DNA of 55,116 nucleotides. It comes from Candidatus Margulisiibacteriota bacterium. Lineage in GTDB: Bacteria; Margulisbacteria; WOR-1; O2-12-FULL-45-9; XYB2-FULL-48-7. The translations under genes were made by a program, and so were the position numbers. Position 1 is the stretch's first letter, and every line of letters begins with the position of its first letter. Location: positions 1 through 55,116 of the forward strand of contig JBAZTH010000004.1 in NCBI GenBank assembly GCA_041661965.1, written 5' to 3'. The notes under the pieces were generated by a model that was given only the letters and a program-made list of their open reading frames with translations, was not told the DNA's origin and made no database searches. Positions 26,304 to 35,175 of this stretch are shown here, piece after piece.

Positions 26304-26736
26304 ATAGGGGAGACTGAAAAACAGTTACGCAACTAAACGAATAAACACAAAAGTGGAGACCAGCGTGCGCTTTTTCAAGCTTAGCGCTTTCCCGCTGAGA
26401 GCTTATAGCTTCCCCTTGTTTATTAATCCTGTGGAAAAGCCCAAGGTGACGATATTTTCCGCACCCCAGAGCCTTAAATCGAACCATCATCACCCCCTCG
26501 TAAGTATACATAAGATATATTATGCGACATGGCAATTGGGTTGTTTTTTAGCTGTTTAAGGCTCTCCGGATCGCTGGTTTGGGCATAATGTCCCGCGCTT
26601 GTTTGATAACCGCGCAATAAATTACGCGGTTATTTTTATATCAACGGCCTTTAACCGTGTACTTTAGTGCACGGTTAAAAAGTATAATTGCGCAGTTTGA
26701 GCAACAAGCCACGAAAAGTCACGTAACCTCCCCTAT
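26304..26736. repeat. non-coding segment with inverted ends
   Basis: The 599-base gap 26170-26768 holds no gene I can support. ATAGGGGAG (26304-26312) pairs with CTCCCCTAT (26728-26736), and the flanks are also alike when one is reverse-complemented (CGTAAC ... CTCCCCTAT-GAAA). Inside is an 11-bp perfect stem, AGAGCCTTAAA (26468-26478) with TTTAAGGCTCT (26555-26565). This could be a decayed element with inverted ends or a structured RNA. Confidence 0.45.
26606..26697 (+). repeat. palindromic repeat unit, copy 1 (downstream of lptD-like gene)
   Basis: About 88 bases almost identical to 28318-28410. It contains two hairpins: ATAACCGCG/CGCGGTTAT (26606-26633), followed by TTTTTATA, and TTAACCGTG/CACGGTTAA (26651-26678), then AGTATAAT. 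The unit starts with ataaccgcg and in copy 2 ends acgcggtta, so it has short inverted ends like a miniature element. Confidence 0.8.
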
Positions 26737-26768
26737 TGAAAAACGGAAATCGAAAACAGTGGTTTGAT

Positions 26769-28355
26769 TTAAAAAGCGAGCTCTTTCTTCATGATCCCCA
26801 GCTCCCAAAGTTCCTGCCGGCGGTCGTGGCGGAGAATAACATAGCCGTCATCCAGGGCTTTGATTCCAATATAACTGATCTCATTAAATAATCCGCCGGC
26901 GGCAAGATCATAGAGCCAAAGGTTGCCGCCAACGAACAGATCGGTCCGCAGGTAAAGATCGAGCGAAAAGCTGTCTTTCAGCCGGCCGTATTCTTCGAAA
27001 TAAAAAGGACTCAAACCGCTGTCGGCCAGCGACTTTGTCAGCACCGCTTCATATAATAGAAAATCCAAGATCGGTCGCCGGACGGTCAAGGCACTTGTGA
27101 TCCGAGTCCGGGTCGCGGTCCCCGGCTTGTATTCATCATGCTGATAATCAAGGGATAAGAAGGCTTTGTTCACGTAAGGCTGGATAAACTGGGTTTCCAG
27201 GTAATAGGAAAAATTAAGATCGGCCCCGGTCCGGAAATAACTCCGGTCAACTTCCTGCGGCAAGGCGCTCTCCGGATAGATCTTCTTTTCCTTAATTTGG
27301 CCGTAGGTCAAGGTCGGCACAATCGTGTAAAGATGATCGAACAACAAACCTTTCAACCGGCCGCTCGCGGTCAGATCATAACCGCGATCGATGATGCTCC
27401 GGTTGATCTCCTCATTAAAACTGTAATCGGCCCCGATGATCAGCCGCGGTTCGATCCCGGCGATATTCCTGACCAGCTCATTTTGACCGGTAAAGCTCCG
27501 GCCGTTGCCCTTCGGATCCTCATAATAATTGTAGACATATGAGGCTTTCCCCTGGGCCGGCGACCGCTGCCAACCGGCCAGATCGAACCGGAACTGTTGA
27601 TGATCGGAAAGCCGGAAAATCTGCTGGACCTCGGCCCCGCCGCCGTCAAAATCGGACAATCGCAACGCCAGGTCGCCGAACCATCGCGGATTGAAAAAAT
27701 AATGGCTGTGGACCGCCCCCTGCGCGCCATGAAAAATATCTTTCGCCCCTTCCAGCGCCGGAAACGGCAGTTCAAAATATTTCCGCCGCCGGTCATTAAG
27801 ATATAAAGGGAGGTAATAGATCGGGAGCGAAAAAAACCTTAAAACATTGCCGCGCGCCAGCGTGTAACCGGGATAGATCTCAACCCGGCTGGAATCAAAA
27901 CTGAAGATCGGATAATTCAGAGGGGAAGTCGTGACCTGATCGGCGACGATCTTCTCGCCGAAAAATTGGACCCGCTTCCCCTTCAGATAGGCCGAAAGAT
28001 AACCGAACTTCAGGCCTTCGCCGGCGTATTCGCCGGTCCGGGAATTGATCCGGAAGTAATCGCCCTCAAGCGAATATTGTTCATAGCTCCCTTTAAAATT
28101 GGCCAGTTCGATCTCGTCCTGGTCATAGCTGATCCGGTCGGCTTTAAGCTTTAGCCGGTCGTAAGCCAGATCAACACCCAGTTTTTTGCTCCGGTCAAAG
28201 ATGATCTTTTGGCCGTTATAACTGGAGGCTTCGGGGCCCTTGATCGTCAATAAACCGGCCGGCAGTCGGCGGGAAAATTCGGCTTGCGCAAAAGCGGGGA
28301 AATAAAGCAGTCCTAAAATAACCGCGCAATAAATTACGCGGTTATTTTTTATCAA
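26769..28355 (-). CDS. LptD/OstA-like outer-membrane protein
   Basis: A 528-aa exported protein. Signal peptide (about 1-26, ending FAQA), then an OstA-like jellyroll (residues 30-160: KLKADRISYDQDEIEL, YSLEGDYFRIN, VRFFGEKIVADQVTTS-like steps) and a beta-barrel of repeating aromatic strands. LptD inserts LPS into the outer membrane; it is normally about 780 aa, so this is a short or divergent member and may not carry LPS itself. The only in-frame start is TTG 28355 with AAAGG just upstream, and both the start and the first half of the signal peptide lie inside the 88-base palindromic repeat. It follows mlaD after 64 bases. Confidence 0.72.
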   Translation of the reverse strand: MIKNNRVIYCAVILGLLYFPAFAQAEFSRRLPAGLLTIKGPEASSYNGQKIIFDRSKKLGVDLAYDRLKLKADRISYDQDEIELANFKGSYEQYSLEGDYFRINSRTGEYAGEGLKFGYLSAYLKGKRVQFFGEKIVADQVTTSPLNYPIFSFDSSRVEIYPGYTLARGNVLRFFSLPIYYLPLYLNDRRRKYFELPFPALEGAKDIFHGAQGAVHSHYFFNPRWFGDLALRLSDFDGGGAEVQQIFRLSDHQQFRFDLAGWQRSPAQGKASYVYNYYEDPKGNGRSFTGQNELVRNIAGIEPRLIIGADYSFNEEINRSIIDRGYDLTASGRLKGLLFDHLYTIVPTLTYGQIKEKKIYPESALPQEVDRSYFRTGADLNFSYYLETQFIQPYVNKAFLSLDYQHDEYKPGTATRTRITSALTVRRPILDFLLYEAVLTKSLADSGLSPFYFEEYGRLKDSFSLDLYLRTDLFVGGNLWLYDLAAGGLFNEISYIGIKALDDGYVILRHDRRQELWELGIMKKELAF

Positions 28356-28410
28356 CGGCCTTTAACCGTGTACTTTAGTGCACGGTTAAAAAGTATAATT
28401 ACGCGGTTAA
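28318..28410. repeat. palindromic repeat unit, copy 2 (overlaps lptD-like start)
   Basis: Near-identical to 26606-26697, so the lptD-like gene is flanked by direct copies 1.7 kb apart. Hairpins at 28318-28345 and 28362-28390. This copy contains the TTG start and codons for roughly the first 12 residues of the protein. Confidence 0.8.
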
Positions 28411-28419
28411 CTGACCGGA

Positions 28420-29541
28420 TTAGAATAATTTACCACCCTGCGGTTTAACTCTGATCCCGAACATGAAATTGCTATTGGCGCTGTTCAAGAGATCGTCGGC
28501 CTGGAAAAGCAGGTCGAGATAATCGACCAGCTCCCGTTCATAGCCGATCCGGAATTTGGGCATGTTCGGCCGCGGATTATTAAGATCATAAATATCGGCG
28601 ATCACGTTATTGTTGGCCCCCGGCTTAAAGACAAACCCGCCGCCCAGCTGGCTGTTGATCATCCCGAGGCGGAAACTGACGTTGTCGGACATTTTACTGG
28701 TAAAGAGAACGTCAAGGACCGACATCTGCCGGGTCGGCCCCTCGCCTATCCCGACCCGATAGTAAGTCTTATCCCCCTGCAGGATATCGACGTCGCCGCG
28801 CACCGCGTTGGCCCTGGTGCCGATATCCACTCCGCCGGAGCTCCGCATATTGATCCGGCCGAAATTATCGAAAAATTGGTTGGCTGAAGTAAGGGTCTTT
28901 TCGGTTTCCCGGATCGTCCCTTTGATATTCTCCTGGAAGCGCGGATCGGCGACGACCTCCTTGATCCCTTTGTTGGTCTCGCGGAGCTCTTCGGTCAGGC
29001 GGTTGAGGTTCTTGGTGATCTCATCGGCCATAACGACCATGCTGACGATCGAGTGCTGAAGCTGGGGATTATCGACCATCTTGCGGATGCTTTCTAAGAT
29101 CAGCTTGCTCTCCTGAAGGTTTTGAGAGCCGATGTCGATGAAGTCGACGATCCCCGCCGTCGTTATCCCCGGTATCGCCATTCCGGACACATAAACTTCA
29201 GCGGAACTGCCGGGCCGGATCTCCATATATTTCATGCCGACCAAACCGTCATAAGCGACCCGCAGGGTCGAATCGGCCGGGAATTTGATGTTTTGGTTGA
29301 CGACGCAGAAGATGCGGATGTCGGCCGGGCCGGGATCGATACGCATTACTTTGCCGACCCGAAAACCGCGGTAGCGGACCTCGGCGCCGATGGTCAAGCC
29401 TTCGACGTTCTGAAAAGTGCCGACCATCTGGTAGCCTTCGCGGACCAGCAAGAGGTCGGTCTTCCAGATCACGACGGCGGCCAGCACGAGCAGCGCCATG
29501 ATGGTAAAGGCTCCGACTTTGGCGACCGATGTTTTTGACAT
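28420..29541 (-). CDS. mlaD: MCE-family lipid-transport protein MlaD
   Basis: A 373-aa protein with one N-terminal membrane helix (residues 8-27) and an MCE domain (about 35-115: YQMVGTFQNVEGLTIGAEVRY, VGKVMRI, VAYDGLVGMKYMEI). A coiled helical stretch follows (135-225) and then an extra C-terminal strand-rich region (250-373) beyond the E. coli MlaD length. MlaD binds lipid in the periplasm and works with the MlaF/MlaE pump encoded directly upstream. The gene begins one base after the mlaF stop. Confidence 0.92.
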   Translation of the reverse strand: MSKTSVAKVGAFTIMALLVLAAVVIWKTDLLLVREGYQMVGTFQNVEGLTIGAEVRYRGFRVGKVMRIDPGPADIRIFCVVNQNIKFPADSTLRVAYDGLVGMKYMEIRPGSSAEVYVSGMAIPGITTAGIVDFIDIGSQNLQESKLILESIRKMVDNPQLQHSIVSMVVMADEITKNLNRLTEELRETNKGIKEVVADPRFQENIKGTIRETEKTLTSANQFFDNFGRINMRSSGGVDIGTRANAVRGDVDILQGDKTYYRVGIGEGPTRQMSVLDVLFTSKMSDNVSFRLGMINSQLGGGFVFKPGANNNVIADIYDLNNPRPNMPKFRIGYERELVDYLDLLFQADDLLNSANSNFMFGIRVKPQGGKLF

Positions 29542-29542
29542 T

Positions 29543-30262
29543 CTAGAGTCCCCCCGTGATGAACTTTTTCACCACTGGATTCGTCGATCGCTTCGTCTCT
29601 TCCGGCGAACCGATCGGAATGAACTTTCCGTCATGGACCATGACCACGTCGTCGGCGACCCGATAGACCGTTTGCAGCACGTGGGTCACCACGATCGAGG
29701 TCACGCCCTGTTTTAATTTTATCATTAAATTTTCAATCGCGACAGAGGTTATCGGGTCAAGTCCGGTAGTCGGTTCGTCGTACAAGATAATGGTCGGATT
29801 AAAAGCGAGCGCCCGGGCGATGCAAACCCGTTTTTGCATGCCGCCGGAAAGTTCGGCCGGCATCATCTCCTCGATCCCCTCGAGCTCCACCAGCTTCAGT
29901 TTTTCTTTGACTACCTGGGCGATCTTCTCTTCCGTAAAAGCTGAATGTTCCCTTAGCGGGAAAGCCACGTTCTCATAAACGCTCATGGAATCAAAAAGGG
30001 CGGAACTTTGAAAGATAAACCCGATCTTTTTACGGATCGCGATCCAATCATCCTCGTTAAGGCCGGTGAGCTCAACACCGTTAAGGTCGATCGTCCCGGC
30101 GGTCGGCTCTTCCAGCCCGGTGATCAGCTTCAGCAAGGTGCTCTTGCCGCAGCCCGAAGGGCCGATGATCGCCAGAGAGCGGCCGTCCCGGACGTCGAGA
30201 CTGACGTTTTCCAAAACTTTCAGTTCGCCGAAATATTTAGTTAGATTCTTTAATTTGATCAT
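29543..30262 (-). CDS. mlaF: ABC transporter ATPase MlaF
   Basis: A 239-aa ATP-binding subunit of the MCE lipid transporter. Walker A GPSGCGKSTLLK, Q-loop IFQSSALFDSMSVYENV (the MlaF/Mkl type), signature LSGGMQKRVCIARAL, Walker B IILYDEPTTGLDP and the His-switch VVTHVLQT. Overlaps mlaE by 4 bases. Confidence 0.96.
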   Translation of the reverse strand: MIKLKNLTKYFGELKVLENVSLDVRDGRSLAIIGPSGCGKSTLLKLITGLEEPTAGTIDLNGVELTGLNEDDWIAIRKKIGFIFQSSALFDSMSVYENVAFPLREHSAFTEEKIAQVVKEKLKLVELEGIEEMMPAELSGGMQKRVCIARALAFNPTIILYDEPTTGLDPITSVAIENLMIKLKQGVTSIVVTHVLQTVYRVADDVVMVHDGKFIPIGSPEETKRSTNPVVKKFITGGL

Positions 30263-31038
30263 TTAAAAAATAAGATCGACAAAAAATAATTGACCACGAA
30301 CAGACTAATCAGCGTCGTCACGACCGACGAGGTCGTCGACTCCCCTACCCCTTTGGCGCCGCCGTAAGTGTGGAGTCCGCGGTAGCAGGCGATGATCGCG
30401 ATGATCATCCCGAAGACCACCGTTTTCAGCAAACCGCCGTAGAGGTCCCAAAGCATCAAGAGCCGGCGGGCGTTGGCGATGTATTCCACCGGATTGACCT
30501 TGCTGACATAGGTCGCGACCAGGTAGCCGCCGACAAAACCGATGACATTGGCAAAGATCGTCAGGAGCGGGAGCATCGTCATGGCGGCCAGGAAGCGCGG
30601 GATGACCAGGTAGCGGACCGGACTGCTGCCGAACGCCCGGAGGGCGTCGATCTGCTCGGTCACTTTCATCGTGCCGATCTCGGCGGTGATCGAAGCGGCG
30701 ACCCGGGCGGCAACCACGATCCCGGTGATCGCCGGCCCCAGCTCGCGGGCGATGCCGATCCCCATGACCCCGCCGACATAATTGCCGGCGCCGAACTTCA
30801 CGAACTCGCCGGCGATCTGCACGGCAAAGACCATCCCGACAAAGGCCGAGGTCGTAAGAGCCAGCGGCAGGGACTCAACGCCGATCTTGACCATCTGATC
30901 GATCGTCAGCTTGACGTTGACCTTGCCGCGAAAAATATCGCGGACCACCGCCCAGGCTAAAAGAGAGATCTTGCCGACCTCTTCCAGCAAAGCCAGGCTC
31001 CGATAACCGATATTTTCAGTTACTCTGGCGTATGGCAT
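30259..31038 (-). CDS. mlaE: MlaE-family permease
   Basis: A 259-aa membrane subunit of the MCE lipid-transport complex with five or six helices. Family segments: FVGMVFAVQIAGEF, ARELGPAITGIVVAARVAAS, EQIDALRAFGSSPVRYLVIPR, and TYGGAKGVGESTTSSVV. Overlaps the upstream nnrD by 23 bases, so translation is coupled. Confidence 0.96.
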   Translation of the reverse strand: MPYARVTENIGYRSLALLEEVGKISLLAWAVVRDIFRGKVNVKLTIDQMVKIGVESLPLALTTSAFVGMVFAVQIAGEFVKFGAGNYVGGVMGIGIARELGPAITGIVVAARVAASITAEIGTMKVTEQIDALRAFGSSPVRYLVIPRFLAAMTMLPLLTIFANVIGFVGGYLVATYVSKVNPVEYIANARRLLMLWDLYGGLLKTVVFGMIIAIIACYRGLHTYGGAKGVGESTTSSVVTTLISLFVVNYFLSILFFK

Positions 31039-31840
31039 AAGGTATTTTCTCGATCACGTCGGTAGCGATCAAGCCGTATTCTCCTTTATCTTTGGCCGCG
31101 AGGTCGCCGGCCAAGCCGTGCAATCCGACCCCGTTAACCGCCGCCTGCCGGGCGGACAAACCCTGGGCGCAGAAGCCGGCGATCATTCCGGTCAGGACAT
31201 CTCCCGTTCCAGCCGTCGCCAGCCCGGGATTGCCGGTCTTGTTCACATAAGTGTTGCCGGAAGGATCGGCCACGACCGTCCGCCGGCCTTTTAACACCAG
31301 AAGGCAATTATAACGATGGGCAAATCCGGCCGCGATCTCCAGCCGGTTCCGTTGAATTTCTTCAACGCTCAAGCCGCTCAAGCGGGACATCTCTCCCGGG
31401 TGCGGGGTCAAGATCAAGTTAAGGTCCAGCGCGGCTAATTTCTCCGGCCGGCCGTTGTAGACGGCCAGAGCATCGGCATCGAGAACGATCGGCGAAGGAA
31501 AACGTTTTTTACTTAAATAGTTGAGGATCTTTTCGGCGATGACGCGGCGCTCCGAAAGGCCCGGCCCCAAGGCAAGAGCGGTAAAATTAAAGGGGAGCCG
31601 TTCAAAATCCCTTAGGCCATCGACCCCAAGGGTGATCAGTTCCGGGGCGGCGCAATTAACCTGGTCGGCACAACGATCGGGAACGGCTAAATAAACCAGA
31701 CCGGTCCCGGAACGGATAGCGGCCCGGCCGCAAAGCAAAGCGGCGCCGAGCATTCCTCTCGATCCGGCCAAAACAAAAAGCCGGCCAAAATCCCCTTTAT
31801 GCGAATCGGCCCGGCGTTTCGGCAGATCAACTTTCAACAT
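31016..31840 (-). CDS. nnrD: NAD(P)H-hydrate dehydratase
   Basis: Repairs damaged NAD(P)HX by ADP- or ATP-dependent dehydration. The 274-aa protein is the ribokinase-like YjeF C-terminal domain alone: GDFGRLFVLAGSRGMLGAALL, LALGPGLS, VLDADAL, LTPHPGEMSRL, GNPGLATAGTGDVLTGMIAG. The epimerase half (NnrE) found in fused YjeF is absent. ATG 31840 is used, since the frame further upstream is a shadow of acpS. Overlaps acpS by 14 bases. Confidence 0.94.
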   Translation of the reverse strand: MLKVDLPKRRADSHKGDFGRLFVLAGSRGMLGAALLCGRAAIRSGTGLVYLAVPDRCADQVNCAAPELITLGVDGLRDFERLPFNFTALALGPGLSERRVIAEKILNYLSKKRFPSPIVLDADALAVYNGRPEKLAALDLNLILTPHPGEMSRLSGLSVEEIQRNRLEIAAGFAHRYNCLLVLKGRRTVVADPSGNTYVNKTGNPGLATAGTGDVLTGMIAGFCAQGLSARQAAVNGVGLHGLAGDLAAKDKGEYGLIATDVIEKIPYAIRQSN

Positions 31841-32198
31841 AGACCGACGCCACCGCGTAATCGCGGCTGTGCGAGAGACTAAGGTGGACGTGTTCGAGGA
31901 TCTTCCCCTGATACGCGAGGTGCGGTTTGCCGTCGCGATTGTTGACGACTTCGACATCCAGCCAGCTGATCCCCCGGTTGGAGCGGCCGAAACCTTTGAT
32001 CCCGGTGCCGATCGCTTTGGAGTAGGCTTCCTTGGCGGCAAAACGGACGGAAAGTTCGGGGACCTTGTATGCTTTCTGGCGGCGGCAATAACCAATCTCG
32101 GCCGGAGAAAAAACCCGGCGGAGGAAATTGTCTCCGTAATTTTCAACCGCGCGCTTGACGCGTTCGATCTCGATTATATCGATCCCGATCCCTTTCAC
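31827..32198 (-). CDS. acpS: holo-[acyl-carrier-protein] synthase
   Basis: Transfers phosphopantetheine from CoA to acyl carrier protein. The 123-aa protein has GIGIDIIEIERV, RFAAKEAYSKAIGTGI and LSLSHSRDYAVA, the three AcpS motifs, and is the normal trimeric-type length. I use GTG 32198, preceded by GGGGAGGGG, rather than ATG 32213, which overlaps the ilvE stop and has no good Shine-Dalgarno. Confidence 0.94.
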   Translation of the reverse strand: MKGIGIDIIEIERVKRAVENYGDNFLRRVFSPAEIGYCRRQKAYKVPELSVRFAAKEAYSKAIGTGIKGFGRSNRGISWLDVEVVNNRDGKPHLAYQGKILEHVHLSLSHSRDYAVASVYVES

Positions 32199-32212
32199 TT
32201 GTCCCCTCCCCA

Positions 32213-33127
32213 TCAATAAACCGGCGTACTCCAATCAGCATATTTCGGATTATCGCCGCGCGCCGCTTTGAAGTAAAGGTCCTGGATCTTTTTGGTGATC
32301 GGCCCGATCACTCCCCCCGAGATCACCGCCTCATCAACCTGGGCGATCGGCGCGATCTGCGCGCCGGTCCCGCAGAAAAAGAGTTCGTCGGCGGTGTATA
32401 ATTCCGCTTGCTGGATCCGGCGTTCCACGGTTTTGAGGCCGAGCTCGTCAGCCGCGAGCTTCATGACGCAGACCCGGGTGATCCCCGGCAAGATCGTCTC
32501 CGAAAGCGGCGGCGTGATCAATTGGCCGTCCTTGACCATGAACAGGTTCTCGCCGGAACCTTCGGCGACCGTTTTCTCGTGCGAAAGAAGGATCGCTTCG
32601 TCAAAACCCTTTTCCAGCGCTTCCGCTTTAGCCAGGGAAGAGTTAAAGTAAGTCCCGGTCATTTTCGCTCCTTGAGGGGCCGACTTAGCCGAGATCCGCC
32701 ACCAGGATGAAACGCAAACTTTGATCCCCTTGCTGATGTCGAGATAGTTGCCGAACGGCGACATGAACATGCAAAAATCATCTTCGATCCCGATCAGTCC
32801 CAGACCGATCTTTTCCTGGGATTTGTAATAAAGCGGCCGGATATAGACATCTTCCTTGTACCCGTTCTTTTTCGCCAATTCGACCGTGATGTCGCACAGC
32901 TGGTCAAGAGTATATTTTATCTCCGATTTCAGCCCGAGATTGACCGAGCGCTGCAGCCGTTCGTAATGTTCGCGGAGCTTGACGATGAACATCTGGTTTT
33001 TATCGGCGTTCCAATAGCCGCGAATCCCTTCGAACACCCCGGTCCCGTAATTGAAAGCGTGGGTCATGATGGAGATTTTAGCCTGGTCGAAGGGGACAAT
33101 CTTGCCTTTAAAAAACGCGTATTTCAT
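32213..33127 (-). CDS. ilvE: branched-chain amino-acid aminotransferase
   Basis: A 304-aa fold-type IV PLP enzyme for the last step of Val, Leu and Ile synthesis. FNYGTGVFEGIRGYW, YIRPLYYKS, GAKMTGTYFNSSLAKAEALE (with the PLP Lys), ILLSHEKTVAEGSGENLF, and FFCGTGAQIAPI agree with IlvE. None of the other branched-chain genes is nearby. It lies 28 bases after argS in the long operon. Confidence 0.94.
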   Translation of the reverse strand: MKYAFFKGKIVPFDQAKISIMTHAFNYGTGVFEGIRGYWNADKNQMFIVKLREHYERLQRSVNLGLKSEIKYTLDQLCDITVELAKKNGYKEDVYIRPLYYKSQEKIGLGLIGIEDDFCMFMSPFGNYLDISKGIKVCVSSWWRISAKSAPQGAKMTGTYFNSSLAKAEALEKGFDEAILLSHEKTVAEGSGENLFMVKDGQLITPPLSETILPGITRVCVMKLAADELGLKTVERRIQQAELYTADELFFCGTGAQIAPIAQVDEAVISGGVIGPITKKIQDLYFKAARGDNPKYADWSTPVY

Positions 33128-33155
33128 AAAACCCTCTCTTTACCAACCCGCGACT

Positions 33156-34703
33156 TCACATCGTTTCCGGAGCCGTGATACCAAGTAATTTTAACACATT
33201 GCGTAATGTAATTCGAGTCGCGTCGGCCAGATATTCCCGCGACGGATTGCCCAAGACCTTGCACTGTTCGTAAAATGAATGGAACTGCGTCGCCAGCTCC
33301 TTGCCGTATTCGCAGATCCGGTGGGGATGGCGCAGCTGCGCCGCGTCAAAAACCACCTCGGGCCAGCGGATCAGTTTCATAATCAACTGCCGCTCCGCCG
33401 GCGTGCTTAACTCGCTGATTTTAACTTCCGCTCCGTTCCCCATTCCCTTCCTGGTTATCCCGCAGATCCGGGCGTGACCGTATTGCAGGTAAAAGACCGG
33501 ATTATCGCTGGAGCGTTTCTTGGCCAGCTCCAGGTCGAAATCAAGATGGGAATTGACGTCGGTCGCGGCAAAAAAGAAACGGGTCGCGTCGGCCCCGGTC
33601 TCTTCGACCACTTCCTGCAAAGTGATCATCTCGCCGGTCCGCTTGCTCATCCGGACCTGTTCGTCCCCCCGGAAGAGGGCGACCAACTGGCCGATAATGA
33701 TCTCTAACTTTTCCGCCGGCAAACCGAGCGCCTTAAGGGCCGCTTTGAGCCGCTGAACATAACCATGGTGGTCGGTCCCCCAGATATCGATCATCAGATC
33801 ATAGCCGCGGTTGAATTTATTCAGATGATAAGCGACATCGGCGGCAAAATAGGTCGGTTTTCCGTCTTCCCGGACCAGGACCCGGTTCTTATCGTCGCCA
33901 TGTTCCTGGGACTTGAACCAAATCGCCCCTCCTTCTTCAAAGGTCTGGTGATTTCGTTTTAGTTGTTCGACCGCTCCCCTGACCAGGTTCTGATCATGAA
34001 GCTCATTTTCAAAAAAGAACCGGTCAAATTCAACCCGGACCAAAGCCAAAATTCTTTTTTGTTCATCGAGATTAAAGTCAAGCATCTCACCGATCGTTTC
34101 GCCTTTGATCTCTTTAACGTACGCGCCGCCATAGCCATTTTCCGGGACCGGCTGGCCGGCGCGCGACGCAACAACCGAAGCGTAGAGCTTGTCGACCTGG
34201 TTGCCCACATTATTAACGTAAAACTCTTTTTCCACCTTATAGCCGACGGCGGAAAACAGCCGGGCGATGCAATCGCCGACGACCGCCCAGCGGCCGTGCC
34301 CAACATGGAGCGGTCCGGTCGGATTAGCGGAGACATACTCCATCAGGATCGAGCGGCCTTGATAATGGCGGCTATTTCCCCAGGCTAGGTCAAGAGCAAC
34401 AATCTCTTTCAACCGGGCCTCGATCGCCTGATCGGTCAGGAAAAAGTTGATGAAGCCGGGGGGAACGATCTCGATCTTGGCGAAATGTTTTCCCTGGTCG
34501 AGCTTTTCGATCTCGGCAACCAGTTCCTTGGCGATCTGAAGCGGCGCTTTCTTTAAGGTCTTGGCGTTGACGATGGCGACGTTGGAAGCGTAGTCCCCCA
34601 GCTCTTTACGCGGCGGGACCTCAACTTTAAAGTTGACCGTCTCATTAACACCAAGGAGGCCTAAGGCCCCCTTGATCGAAGATTCGATGGTGGATCGCAG
34701 CAT
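33156..34703 (-). CDS. argS: arginyl-tRNA synthetase
   Basis: A 515-aa class I synthetase. Catalytic ANPTGPLHVGHGRWA contains the HVGH variant of HIGH, and QVRMSKRTGEMITLQEVV contains the MSKR form of KMSKS. An N-terminal tRNA-D-loop-recognition domain (residues 1-85) and a C-terminal DALR anticodon-binding domain (about 395-515) are present. A little shorter than E. coli ArgS (577). ATG 34703 follows the preceding stop with no gap. Confidence 0.96.
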   Translation of the reverse strand: MLRSTIESSIKGALGLLGVNETVNFKVEVPPRKELGDYASNVAIVNAKTLKKAPLQIAKELVAEIEKLDQGKHFAKIEIVPPGFINFFLTDQAIEARLKEIVALDLAWGNSRHYQGRSILMEYVSANPTGPLHVGHGRWAVVGDCIARLFSAVGYKVEKEFYVNNVGNQVDKLYASVVASRAGQPVPENGYGGAYVKEIKGETIGEMLDFNLDEQKRILALVRVEFDRFFFENELHDQNLVRGAVEQLKRNHQTFEEGGAIWFKSQEHGDDKNRVLVREDGKPTYFAADVAYHLNKFNRGYDLMIDIWGTDHHGYVQRLKAALKALGLPAEKLEIIIGQLVALFRGDEQVRMSKRTGEMITLQEVVEETGADATRFFFAATDVNSHLDFDLELAKKRSSDNPVFYLQYGHARICGITRKGMGNGAEVKISELSTPAERQLIMKLIRWPEVVFDAAQLRHPHRICEYGKELATQFHSFYEQCKVLGNPSREYLADATRITLRNVLKLLGITAPETM

Positions 34704-34880
34704 TTATTGGTTTTCTTTCAAATTCTTTTTGATCTCGTCGAATTTTTCTTTCCCTTTTTCCAGGGATTCTTTTAATTTGGCCCTGGTCTCCTCGCCTTTA
34801 CCCGGAGCGAACAACATCCCGCCGATCGCGCCCAGGATCCCGCCGATCGCAAACATTTTGAACAATCTTTTTAAACCCAT
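34704..34880 (-). CDS. YtxH-like small protein, 58 aa
   Basis: Read directly from the sequence between argS and the 96-aa gene. It begins MGLKRLFKMFAIGGILG, has one Gly/Ala-rich membrane segment (residues 9-25), then APGKGEETRAKLKESLEKGK and a charged helix. This is the YtxH pattern (membrane hairpin with the LFAP-x-SGxExR signature). Stop TAA touches the argS ATG and the start is one base from the preceding stop, so it is a real part of the operon. General envelope or stress proteins; exact role unknown. Confidence 0.75.
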   Translation of the reverse strand: MGLKRLFKMFAIGGILGAIGGMLFAPGKGEETRAKLKESLEKGKEKFDEIKKNLKENQ

Positions 34881-34881
34881 C

Positions 34882-35172
34882 TTAATCCTCCTTATTATCT
34901 TTTAAGAATACATTAAGCCCTTTGCGCAGACCGCCGACAAAAGCGGCAATGGTCGTGTTTTTAGTCCACTTTTTTTTCGAACCGCCGAACGCGCCGAAGA
35001 TCATCGTCACCGCGTCGAGGAGCGAGGTGATCGCCAGGACCTTCGCCCTGATCTCGCAACTCATTTTACGAACATCAAGCAGGATCAAAACAATCTGGAC
35101 CATCGCCACGGTCATGGCCAGAAGCAATAAAACCCCGCAAAAGATCAGGATGTTGATCAAAACCTCGTACAT
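34882..35172 (-). CDS. small membrane protein, DUF948-like
   Basis: A 96-aa protein with one strong N-terminal helix (residues 5-32) and a cytoplasmic helical part, then KKKWTKNTTIAAFVGGLRKG. It resembles DUF948 proteins, which often sit next to YtxH genes as here. Function unknown. Confidence 0.6.
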   Translation of the reverse strand: MYEVLINILIFCGVLLLLAMTVAMVQIVLILLDVRKMSCEIRAKVLAITSLLDAVTMIFGAFGGSKKKWTKNTTIAAFVGGLRKGLNVFLKDNKED

Positions 35173-35175
35173 CTC

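Noticed and set aside
26290..26535. 81-codon frame on the minus strand with a GGGGGTG upstream of an internal ATG
   Set aside because: It runs through palindromic sequence and the product looks random; no family features.
26451..26580. Possible 6S or SRP RNA, because of GAGCCTTAAA and a long stem
   Set aside because: The remaining conserved features of those RNAs are missing.
31841..32146. Upstream extension of nnrD that could look like an extra N-terminal domain
   Set aside because: It is an out-of-frame reading of acpS, so it is not the missing epimerase half.
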